Positions 14,644-24,500 of a stretch of DNA of 59,572 nucleotides are shown piece after piece. Source of the DNA: Clostridia bacterium (GTDB lineage Bacteria > Bacillota > Clostridia > Oscillospirales > CAG-272). The notes below the pieces were generated by a model. The model worked only from the letters and a program-made list of their open reading frames with translations. It made no database searches and was not told the DNA's origin. Every line of letters begins with the position of its first letter. The stretch's first letter is position 1. The position numbers and the translations under genes were made by a program. The stretch is taken from assembly GCA_017503105.1 (NCBI GenBank), contig JAFVTS010000005.1:1-59572 (forward strand), written 5' to 3'.

Positions 14644-17600
14644 ATGACTGCAAAGAAAGTAAAAAAAATCACGGTCGCATCGCTTCTTCTGCTGCTTGTT
14701 TTTACGCTCTGCGTCACCGTCGGCGCAGAGTCTGGAGGCAAAGCGGAAAAAGTCAGCGACGCGCCCTCAGCCGTCCTTACGGCAGAGGACGGGGAAAAGA
14801 CCGTTGACATCGTCAAGGACGGAAAAAGCGATTACACCGTAATTTTCTCCGCCTCCGACGCATTTCAGGCGGACGCCGATATTGCGAAGGATATCTCCAC
14901 GCAGATAAGACGCAATTACGGAGTTACCGTGCGCTACCGCCCCGACGAATCCACGAATGAAAGCGACTGCGAGATCCTGATTGGCGCGACGAACAGAGAG
15001 TTTTCCGCTGTCATTGCAAAAGAAATCGCCCGTCTTACGAAAAACGAAAACCTCGTTTTCATCATTGCTGAATCGAACGGCAAGCTTGCGTGCATCGCTA
15101 ACTCGAACGAGGCGTACGAAAAAGCTTCCGAAGCGCTCTTCGATCTTCTCGGAGATGAGAGTTTCAGCGTTACAGAGGGTCTTTACGTTACCTTTGTTAT
15201 GACCCGAGAGGAATACGACCAGGAGATCGCCGACAAGGAGGCTGCCGAAAGAGAGGAGAAGCTCAGGGAGCTGAGAGATAAGATCGCGGCGTTTGACACC
15301 GCGCTCTTCGGCGACAGAGATCCTATGCCCGACGGGCTTTACGACCCGCCCTATACCTACCCCGCAGTAGGACAGCACCCCAGACTCAACCTGACAGCCG
15401 ATATGCTTCCCGACATTCAAAGGATACTCGACGACCCTTACTACGCACAGCTCGCCGATGATTTCTGGAATACCGCAAACACCGACTGCGACGGTATTCT
15501 TGAGCCCGTTTCTTCTCTCGGAAAAACGTACAACTGGGTAAGTGCGGGCGCAGCTCCTTGGAAAAACGAGCTTGCCGTAATCGAAGCGAAGGCGCTTGCC
15601 TACCTTCTTACGGGTGACGAGCTTTACGGTTATCAGGCGATATACGCGGCAAAGAACCATATGCTCACCCTTGAGATCTCTCACGACATCGCGTCGGATA
15701 TATTCCGTATCTACGGATATTCGATGATGGTAACGGGCGAGGTCTACGACTGGTGCCACGACCTTATGACCGACCTTGACAAGGAGCAGTTCGTAAGAGG
15801 CGTTCAGAAATTCTACTGCGAGGACTGCGTCTGCGGTTCGGGCGACAAAATGACCATAGGCTTCCCGCCCACAGGTCAGAACGCCATAGCAGGACACGGA
15901 ACGAACGTTGCGCTCCACCGCGACTACGTTGCATTCGCTATTGCAATATTCGACGAGTACCCCGACTGGTGGAATCTCATCGGCGGACGCTTCTACGAGG
16001 AGTACGTCCCCGCGAACAACGTCTTCTACAAAGCGGGAATGAACACTCAGGGAACGAACACCTACATTTGGGGTAAGGGCTACGCGCAGATCTACTCCGC
16101 CTGGCTCGTTTACGTTATGTCGGGCGAGATGCCCTACGACCCGGGACTTGAGGACTTCGTTTACGGTCTTATGGGTCTGCGTCTTCCTAACGGAAACGTA
16201 TTCCAAAGCGGTGACGGCACAGCAAGCAGAGTCGGACACGCCGACGCTCTCACTTCGATGATTTATATCGCTCAGGCGCTCTTCCCGTCCGAGATGATAC
16301 AGAAGAACGCGAGAATACTTACGAACAACTACACGAAGTACGATATTTACAACTCCAACTTCATCACTCCCACTACCTCCCTTATTTTCCGCGCTAACGG
16401 AATCGAGAGCGAGATAGACGGTAAAAAGAGCGAAGGACTTGACCTCATCTGGTACTACGGCTCTCCTATGGGTCTTATGACGGTGCGCGACAGCTGGGAC
16501 ACGGATGCCGCGGCGGTTTATATGAAGGTCGGCGAGGTTTCGGGAACGAACCACGACCATCAGGATGCAGGAACGTTCCAAATTTATTATAAAGGCTGCT
16601 TCACCTCCGAGTCGAGCGTTTACGGCAAGAGCGCGGGCTACGGCACATCCTCGCACGACAAGTGGGCGCAGGCAACCATCGCGCACAACGGTCTTCTCGT
16701 ATACAATCCCGCTTTAGTCAGCAACGAGATAGTCTGGGGTGAGCGCGCGGGTGCACCTTGCGTTGCAAACCGCGAAACGTATTTCTATTCGGGCAGCCAG
16801 AGAATTCCCACGGGCCCCGCCGATCCCTACGATTGGGAATTCGGTGAAAAATGCGATATGGGTACCGTCACGGGTCACGATCAGTATCAGGATATAAACG
16901 GTACCGTTAAGTACGCATATCTTGCGGGTGATATTTCGACCGCATACAACACCGCGACCGTCGAAACAATAGAAAGACGTATGCTTACGATATACACGGG
17001 AAATGAAGAATTCCCGATGTTCTTCGTGGTCTACGACTATATGAAATCGAAGGACGCATCGTTCCAGAAATCCTTCCTCCTTCACGTTGCGGAGGAGCCC
17101 GTCGTTGACGGCAACACGGCTTACTTCGAGCAAGAGGACGGAAAGATAGTTCTCACTACCCTTACCGACGACGCGGTGATACGCACCTACGGCGGCGAGG
17201 AATACGGCACTTATTGGATAAACGGCTACGAAAACGAAGAGCTCGGTATTTCCATCCCCGGCAGAAAATGCAACATTGCCGAGGCGGCAGGCGGAACGGG
17301 TGCGGACAAGGGCGACGAGGACTTCCTTCCCGACAACGACCTTTGGGGAAGGATCCAGATCGACAATATGGGCAAGCTTGAGGACCACCTCCTCAACGTT
17401 ATCTACGTCACCGACGCAGGTAACGAAAACACCCTGACTCCCGTGAAATTTGAAAACGATATGGTGATCGGTATGAGCCTTGAGGACGTTATCACCGTCT
17501 TCAGCAAGACCGAATCCAAAAACCGCGCCGTTATGGAATTTACCACAGACGGCAAGGGGCTCAGAGAATACTACGTTTCGGGTATGTCCGAGGGCTCTTG

Positions 17601-20600
17601 GACGGTATACGTTGACGACGTCGTGGTAGCTCACGCGCACACCTCGGGCGATTCGGGACTCATCACCTTCAGAGCTCCTGCAGGAAACGTAAGACTTGAG
17701 CCCGGACGCGACGTAAGACCCGCCAATTCCGACGACATCAAGTTCACGATGAACGGCGGTATTCTTCCCGACGACGTCATTCACTTCTACACTCACGACG
17801 TTGAGTACGTTCTCCCCGAGCTTGCGAGCACGCCCGATATGGAATTTGCGGGCTGGTACGCAGACGAAATCTCCTCTGAAAGACTCTACACCATTCCCGT
17901 CGGAACAAGAGGAACCTTTAAAGTATTTGCCAAGTGGTATCGCTCGTACGTAGAGGATTACGAAAATTCTACGATAAACGTGCCTAACGCAACGAAGACA
18001 ATAAACGGATTCACTTATGCGGCAAACGGAAAGACCGGTGCAAAATACAGCACCGTCACCGATGAAGCTACGGGCAACACGTACCTGCTTTGGCAGTGCG
18101 GAGAAAAAGATCCCCAGTTTGACCTGTCAGGCTCTATGTTAGGATTCCTTGCCGACAAGAAGACAGTCACATTCCGACTTGACATAGCACTTGACGGTGA
18201 CGCACCGCCGATATCCTCGGCTTTCCGTTTAAGAGGTAACCGCGGAGCTAACTCCGGCGGCGTAAGTTCTAACAAAACCGTTCCCGTTTTCAGCGTTACG
18301 TCTTCCGGAAATATCAACCTCGGAGGCAGCGCGGCAAATACTATAGCAGTTTTGACGAAGGAATTCCAAACCTTCACGTTCAGCGTCGACTTCTCTGCCG
18401 AACTGATATATGCGTTTGACACGGAGGGAAATATTATTTCCAAGATGGCTCTTAAGCTTCCCAAAGCGTTCAGAGAGGAATTCCCGAACCCCGATGAAGT
18501 AACGGTTCAGGATTATTTGGAAGGTCTATTCTACATCTTCGACTGGTATACGGGAACGCAAAGCTCTTCCGACCACGCGCTCAGAATCGATAACATCAAA
18601 GTAACGGGCGGTCTTCCGAAGAATGCCGTCATTCCCGACGAATCCGCACCTAACGCAATAATTTATCATAATCTCGGCGGAGCAAGGCTCCCTGTCGGCG
18701 CTCCTTATTACTACGATGCGGAAAACGGAACAGCTCTTCCCGAGAGTTGCATCTCTTCTTCAGAACACGAATTCCTCGGCTGGTACAGCGACGAGAACTT
18801 CACGAAGCAGATCTTCTCCGTCCCCGCAGGTCTTACCTCTCAGTTCAACGTCTACGCAAGATGGCGTATGGAGATGAAGGAGAACTACGAGGGTGAGGAG
18901 TTTGAAGGCTTTGACATCTACTGTCCCGATGCAGAAACAGACAAAAAGAACCAAGCTATCAACGGCTTCAGCTACGAGATAAACAAAAAAACGGGTGCAG
19001 GCTTCAAGACCGTCAAGGACGGTGAGAACACCTACCTCGTCTGGACACCGGGCTCTGCCGACCCCATCCTGCGCGTTCACGGCTGTCTTAACAACTACAT
19101 CGGTGCGGAAAAATCCGTTACGTACAAGGTAAGCCTCGCGCTTGAAGAGGGTATGACGCCCTCGGCAACCACCTTCAGAGTCCAACAGGTCTCCTCCAAG
19201 AGCTTCCCCGTATTCACGACTAATACGAACGGCGATATACTTCTCGGCGGCAAGTCAAATCTCAAGATCGGCACGCTTTCGAGCGAGTTTACCGACCTTA
19301 TAATCACCGTTGACTTCCTTAACGCCACGATGACCGCCTATAACGCGGACGGCTCCGTAGCAAAGAACCCCGACACGGGCGAAAATCTCACGATGGCTAT
19401 ATCGAAGCCCTCCGCCTCCGAGGCGAAGGACCTCGTTGACTTCATCTCTTACACCGCCTACGCCTTCTCCTGGCAGGACAGCACGGCTAAAGACGTCGTT
19501 TCCGCAATAAGAATAGACGACGTTGCCGTCATCTCAGGACCGTATATCATTGAAGTTATGGACCCTGACTCGACGAATATTTATTACAAGAATCTCGGCT
19601 CCGCAAGCCTTCCCGAGGATGCACCCAAGGAATACGACACCGAAAAGGGCTCGGATCTTCCCATCCTCTCGGATTCCGCGACGGGCAAGTTTGCAGGCTG
19701 GTATCTTGACGCTCTTTACACGGAGAAGATCGACGCCATCCCCGCAGGCACTACGGGTCCCGTGGTCGTCTACGCAAAATGGCTTCCCAAGTACGTGGAA
19801 ACCTTCGAGGACGTAGAAGTTCCCGAGGGAACCGAGAAGATCACGCTTAACGAAGTCCATTACATCTCGTCCAAAAAGGACGGTGCCTCCGTTATGACCG
19901 AAAAGGACGCGGGCGGTAACACCTACCTCGTATGGAAAAAGGGCACTGCCGATCCTCAGCACGTCAAAAGCGGCGCGCTTTACGACTTCCTCGGTAAAGA
20001 AACGTCTATGACCTTCTCGGTCGATATGGCGACGTATGAAGATCAGCCCTTCTTTGCAACGGCACTTTATATCAGAGTTACGGGTTCGAACAATTTCACC
20101 CTCTTCTCAACCAAGGCTGACGGCAGCGTTTATCTCGGCGCTTCCGCAAGCGGCAAGAAGATAGGTCAGGTCACCGACGTGCTTACGAAGTTCACGGTTT
20201 CTCTTGACTTCAGAACGGGAAAGGCGTTTGCTTACGACCCTGCGGGCAACCTTATCACGGATGAAGAAGGCAACCCCATCAGCACTACGTTCACGGTTCC
20301 CAAGGCGTCCGAGTGCACGACGCTTCTCGAGTGGCTCGGCACACTTTCAAACTATAACTTCGTGTGGTATGCGGCAAGCGCAGGCGGCGCCGACGGTTAT
20401 ATGAAGTTTGACAACCTCACCCTTGCCGCAGGCGTTCCCGCGGCAGGAGAGATCGGGTCGGAGGTGCCCGACTGCGAACACGAATGGACGGACGCCACCT
20501 GCACCCAGCCCAAGACCTGCTCGGTATGCGGCAGCACCGAAGGCGCGCCTCTTCCGCACAGCTATTCATCAAACGGTGTCTGCGCGGTCTGCGGTGCCCT

Positions 20601-21309
20601 CGATCCCGACTTCCCTTATTTCTCCGAGGATTTTGAGAGCACCGTGCTCGACGCTTCAAACCCGACGGGTGAAGACAGCCCGTCGCTCAACACAACGAAA
20701 AACAGCATCATCTATCAGGTAAACAAAAAGGCGGGTGCCTCTTTCAAAACCGTAAATGACGGCGATAACACGTACCTCGTCTGGTCTAAAGGCGAAAACG
20801 ACCCTCAGTTCCAGAAGAACGGCGCGCTTTACAGCTTCCTCGGTGATAAAACGTCCTTCACCTTCTCCGTGAAAATGGCAAAGCACGGCGAAAGCCCCAC
20901 TATAGCAACGCAGTTTATGATAAGAGTCTCGGGCAGCGACAATTTCCGCCTCTTCGAAACGGATAAAGAGGGCAACGTTTACCTCTTCTCCGCCGCGGGC
21001 GGAATCAAGATCGGAAGCATCACGGAAGAGCTCACGACCTTTACCTTCTCCTTTGATTTCGCTACCGCAACGCTTCGCGCCCACAACGCCGACGGCAGCG
21101 TAATGCAGACGGAGGACGGCACGCTTTGCGAGATGACGGTCAGCGTCCCCTCGGCATCCGATTGCGAAACGATGCTTGAATGGCTCGGAACTCTTGAGAA
21201 ATACAACTTCGTGTGGTACGCTCCGAACGCGAACAACGTCGGTGCAGAGCTCGCAATAGACGATATAATTTTTAAAGCAGGCATCCCGACCGAAGAACCC
21301 ACAGCATAA
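14644..21309 (+). CDS. Giant secreted heparinase II/III-like protein 1 (divergent active site)
   Basis: 2,221 aa. Signal peptide 1-28; an N-terminal helper domain (about 50-195, with E-I-L-I-G-A-T-N-R); a short charged helix; then a heparinase II/III unit (about 240-900: alpha-toroid and beta-sandwich) with N-H-D-H-Q-D-A-G (His637, His639) and I-A-H-N-G-L-L-V. The C-terminal 1,200 residues alternate InlB-B (Flg_new) repeats (about 1030, 1338, 1644) and four lectin-like domains, with a Cys-rich C-x-x-C linker near 1940-1990 before the last. Where its three neighbours have H-G-S-E and G-T-Y-P-Q-G, it has H-G-T-N (Asn421) and G-M-N-T-Q-G (Asn467), so mechanism or activity probably differs. GAGGA lies 7 nt before the ATG at 14644. 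No wall anchor is visible. Confidence 0.85.
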   Translation: MTAKKVKKITVASLLLLLVFTLCVTVGAESGGKAEKVSDAPSAVLTAEDGEKTVDIVKDGKSDYTVIFSASDAFQADADIAKDISTQIRRNYGVTVRYRPDESTNESDCEILIGATNREFSAVIAKEIARLTKNENLVFIIAESNGKLACIANSNEAYEKASEALFDLLGDESFSVTEGLYVTFVMTREEYDQEIADKEAAEREEKLRELRDKIAAFDTALFGDRDPMPDGLYDPPYTYPAVGQHPRLNLTADMLPDIQRILDDPYYAQLADDFWNTANTDCDGILEPVSSLGKTYNWVSAGAAPWKNELAVIEAKALAYLLTGDELYGYQAIYAAKNHMLTLEISHDIASDIFRIYGYSMMVTGEVYDWCHDLMTDLDKEQFVRGVQKFYCEDCVCGSGDKMTIGFPPTGQNAIAGHGTNVALHRDYVAFAIAIFDEYPDWWNLIGGRFYEEYVPANNVFYKAGMNTQGTNTYIWGKGYAQIYSAWLVYVMSGEMPYDPGLEDFVYGLMGLRLPNGNVFQSGDGTASRVGHADALTSMIYIAQALFPSEMIQKNARILTNNYTKYDIYNSNFITPTTSLIFRANGIESEIDGKKSEGLDLIWYYGSPMGLMTVRDSWDTDAAAVYMKVGEVSGTNHDHQDAGTFQIYYKGCFTSESSVYGKSAGYGTSSHDKWAQATIAHNGLLVYNPALVSNEIVWGERAGAPCVANRETYFYSGSQRIPTGPADPYDWEFGEKCDMGTVTGHDQYQDINGTVKYAYLAGDISTAYNTATVETIERRMLTIYTGNEEFPMFFVVYDYMKSKDASFQKSFLLHVAEEPVVDGNTAYFEQEDGKIVLTTLTDDAVIRTYGGEEYGTYWINGYENEELGISIPGRKCNIAEAAGGTGADKGDEDFLPDNDLWGRIQIDNMGKLEDHLLNVIYVTDAGNENTLTPVKFENDMVIGMSLEDVITVFSKTESKNRAVMEFTTDGKGLREYYVSGMSEGSWTVYVDDVVVAHAHTSGDSGLITFRAPAGNVRLEPGRDVRPANSDDIKFTMNGGILPDDVIHFYTHDVEYVLPELASTPDMEFAGWYADEISSERLYTIPVGTRGTFKVFAKWYRSYVEDYENSTINVPNATKTINGFTYAANGKTGAKYSTVTDEATGNTYLLWQCGEKDPQFDLSGSMLGFLADKKTVTFRLDIALDGDAPPISSAFRLRGNRGANSGGVSSNKTVPVFSVTSSGNINLGGSAANTIAVLTKEFQTFTFSVDFSAELIYAFDTEGNIISKMALKLPKAFREEFPNPDEVTVQDYLEGLFYIFDWYTGTQSSSDHALRIDNIKVTGGLPKNAVIPDESAPNAIIYHNLGGARLPVGAPYYYDAENGTALPESCISSSEHEFLGWYSDENFTKQIFSVPAGLTSQFNVYARWRMEMKENYEGEEFEGFDIYCPDAETDKKNQAINGFSYEINKKTGAGFKTVKDGENTYLVWTPGSADPILRVHGCLNNYIGAEKSVTYKVSLALEEGMTPSATTFRVQQVSSKSFPVFTTNTNGDILLGGKSNLKIGTLSSEFTDLIITVDFLNATMTAYNADGSVAKNPDTGENLTMAISKPSASEAKDLVDFISYTAYAFSWQDSTAKDVVSAIRIDDVAVISGPYIIEVMDPDSTNIYYKNLGSASLPEDAPKEYDTEKGSDLPILSDSATGKFAGWYLDALYTEKIDAIPAGTTGPVVVYAKWLPKYVETFEDVEVPEGTEKITLNEVHYISSKKDGASVMTEKDAGGNTYLVWKKGTADPQHVKSGALYDFLGKETSMTFSVDMATYEDQPFFATALYIRVTGSNNFTLFSTKADGSVYLGASASGKKIGQVTDVLTKFTVSLDFRTGKAFAYDPAGNLITDEEGNPISTTFTVPKASECTTLLEWLGTLSNYNFVWYAASAGGADGYMKFDNLTLAAGVPAAGEIGSEVPDCEHEWTDATCTQPKTCSVCGSTEGAPLPHSYSSNGVCAVCGALDPDFPYFSEDFESTVLDASNPTGEDSPSLNTTKNSIIYQVNKKAGASFKTVNDGDNTYLVWSKGENDPQFQKNGALYSFLGDKTSFTFSVKMAKHGESPTIATQFMIRVSGSDNFRLFETDKEGNVYLFSAAGGIKIGSITEELTTFTFSFDFATATLRAHNADGSVMQTEDGTLCEMTVSVPSASDCETMLEWLGTLEKYNFVWYAPNANNVGAELAIDDIIFKAGIPTEEPTA

Positions 21310-21328
21310 AAACAGATAACGCTTTACT

Positions 21329-21361
21329 GCCCGACGCGCGTTTGCCGCGTCGGGCTTTTAT
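21329..21361 (+). terminator. Terminator behind lyase gene 1
   Basis: GCCCGACGCG and CGCGTCGGGC form a perfect 10-bp stem followed by TTTTATCTTTTA. Confidence 0.9.
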
Positions 21362-21423
21362 CTTTTATTAACTGAATTTTAATGCAATATTTCTGTTTTT
21401 AATTTAAAATAACTGATTTCGTA

Positions 21424-21452
21424 TTGAAAAAATCGTTACGGTATGGTAAAAT
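21424..21452 (+). promoter_or_regulatory. Promoter of lyase gene 2
   Basis: TTGAAA (21424-21429) and TAAAAT (21447-21452) are separated by 17 nt. The start codon is about 78 nt downstream. Confidence 0.7.
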
Positions 21453-21529
21453 ATAGATACAAAGTAATTTTAAATAAAAATTACGAACGAGATAGAAGCA
21501 AGCAAAAAAATCAAGAAAGAGAGAACGTT

Positions 21530-24500
21530 ATGGTCAACGCAAGAATCAAAAGAGGCATTCTTACGCTCACGGTGCTTCTGTTATTTACGGCACTCATCTC
21601 TTTTATATTCACGTTTGAGAACGAAAACGGAGAAAAAACCGACCACGGTTCCGTGCGTCTTTTGTCCGAGGACGAGGTCGCTGCGACGGATATCGTCAAG
21701 GACGGTGCGAGCGATTACGTGATAATCTTCTCCACCGACGACGGAATGCAGAGCGACAACGATTTTGCCAAAGAGCTTGAAAGCACTTTGCGGAAGAAGT
21801 ACGGCGTCAGAGTCCGTTACCGCGCCGACTCAAGCACGAAAGAAACGGAGCACGAGATACTTCTCGGTATAACTGACAGAGCCTTCTCGGAAGAGTTAAA
21901 CGAAGCGATAAAGGCTGTCGAAACGAACGGCGAGCTCATTTGGGTCGTGGCGGAAAAGGACGGCAAGCTCGCCTACCTTGCAAACTCTCCCGAGGCTTTT
22001 GAAAGAGGCATCGACGACTTTTTGGCTTACGCCCGCGACGACGGCTTCTCCGTGCCGTCGGGTATCCAAAAGATATTCACCCTGAGCCGCGCCGAATACG
22101 ACGCGGAGCTTAAAGAGGAACAGGACCGAATAGAGGCGGAAAAGGAGCTTGAGCGTCTTAAACGCATAGAAGAGCTCAAGGTGCTTATCACCGAGTTTGA
22201 ATACGCGGATTTCGGAGATGCTCCGAGCACCTCTATGGCGGGCAGCAGCTACGGCAAGCCCGCGGTATACCCGAATTCGGGCGAGCACCCGAGAATCAAC
22301 GTCACCGCCTATATGATACCGAAAATCCTCGAATATATGAAAACCGAGGAAGCCAAGTACACCGTCGCCGAATTCTGGAAGATGGCAAACGAAGAGTACG
22401 ACGGAATCCTTCCCGCGGCAACGGAGCATACCACGGGCAGGATAGGCGTTCATAATATGGACGAGCAAGGACTCGGAAAAATCGAGGCAAAGGCGTTTGC
22501 CTACCTCCTCACGGGTGACGAGCTTTACGCGTACGAAGCGATCTACGCTATGAAAAACTTCCTCACTACCGTTGATATACAGCACATCCACAGCGACCAA
22601 TGCCGTGAGTTCGGACGCATTATGTACTGCACGGCGGAGGTATACGACTGGTGCTACGGTCTTCTTACGGAAGACGACAAGGCGCAGTTTATTATGGCGT
22701 GCGCCGACATCGGCTCCTCGCGCAACCAGAACACCGATTTCGGAAACCAGATGGAGGTTGGATTCCCCCCGAGACTCCAGGGCTGCGTTTCGGGACACGG
22801 CTCTGAGCATCAGGTGCTTCGCGACTATCTTTCCATCGCCATTGCCATATTCGACGAGGACCCCACTTGGTACGAATGGGTCGGCGGTCTTGTATACAAT
22901 TATTTCGTCCCCTTCAGGGATTATTACTTCACCTCGGGCACGTATCCTCAGGGTATGAACGTCTACGCGCCCCACAGATTCGACGCGGACCTTTGGTCAG
23001 CCTGGCTGCTCCTTTCGGCAACGGGTGAGATACCTTACAGCTCTGATTTTGCAAGGGTAACGCGCTCGTTCTTCGCCAACGAAACACCCAACGGCTCGTT
23101 CTTCGGAACGGGTGACGGCGGAAGGCTTTCAAGCGGAACCAACTTCTGGCATCACGCCGTTATCTCGTCCGCTCTTTACGGTGACGAGCCGCTGAGATCT
23201 CAGGCGTTCAAATTCACCTCGGGCTTCTCGGGCTATTCGGGATATACCGTAAGCTTCTCGTTTGCGCATATGCTGATACTCAGCACGTCGTATCACGAAA
23301 AGAAAGAGATAGAAGAGCCCGTCGACCGCTTCTCCGAGACCGACCCCGTCGTTTACCTCGGCTCGCCGCTCGGTCAGATGACGGTCCGCTCTGCCTGGAA
23401 TGACGAAAACGCGGCGGCAACCTTTATGAAGCTCGGCGAGCGTACGACGGCAAACCACGAGCACGCGGACGCGGGAACCTTCCAGATCTTCTACAAGGGT
23501 CTTTACACGGGTGACACGGGCAGCTACGATAAATACGGCTCGACACACTGGACGTATTACCACACGCAGACCGTAGCACACAACGGACTTCTTATCTCCA
23601 ATCCCGCATTTACAGGAGACGACCCCTCCGTCCCTTCGGCTTACTTCTACTCGGGCGGTCAGAGAAAGCTCTCCGAAGCTAACAATCTTGAGACCTGGCT
23701 GACTTCAAATTACGACACGGGTACGGTCCTCGGCGCGGAATGGGCGTACAATAGCGACGGCTCGACCGACTACGCATACCTCGGCGGTGACATCACGGCA
23801 GCGTACGAAGCGCATACGGTCTCCTACGTCGGAAGACAGATGCTAACCCTTTACACGGGCAACCCCGACGCTCCGATGTACTTTATAGTTTACGATAAGA
23901 TCACGTCCGCAGGCGAGGATTTCAAAAAGACGTTCCTCCTTCACACGAAAAACGAGCCCGAAACAGATGAAGAAAACGGAACCGTTATCTCCACCCAAAG
24001 CGGAGGCAGACTCGTTCTTAAATCTCTGCTCGGCGGTGAGAGTATAACCGCCGTCGGCGGTGAGGGAATGACCTATGCGATAAACGGTCGTCAGTGCGCT
24101 ACGCTCAACGGAAGAGACGGCTCAGAGTGGGGGCGTGTTGAGATTTCTCCCACTTCGGAGGCGCTTACGCACCATCTTCTTAACTTTATGTACGTCACAG
24201 ACGCAGACAGCGAGCTTATGCTTGAGCCCGAGCTTCTGGTTGCAGATACGGAGAATGCAAGAGGCGCTCTCATAGACAAAAACGTGCTCCTCTTTGCCGA
24301 GGGCGACGGAGAGAACAACTCTTCCGAGATAGAACTCACCACCGAAGGCAGGGGGCTTCACCGCTTCATCGTTATGGGAATGTTCACGGGAACGTGGAAC
24401 GTTTCCGTTGACGGCGTAAGCGTGGCTCACGCCGTTTCCTCCGAGAGCGGCGGAATGATAACCTTCTACGCTCCCGCAGGTGACGTCCTCATCTCTCCCG

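Noticed and set aside
14767-16686. A 639-residue minus-strand frame inside lyase 1
   Set aside because: No ribosome site or family features. Long antisense frames recur opposite all four lyase genes and follow from codon bias.
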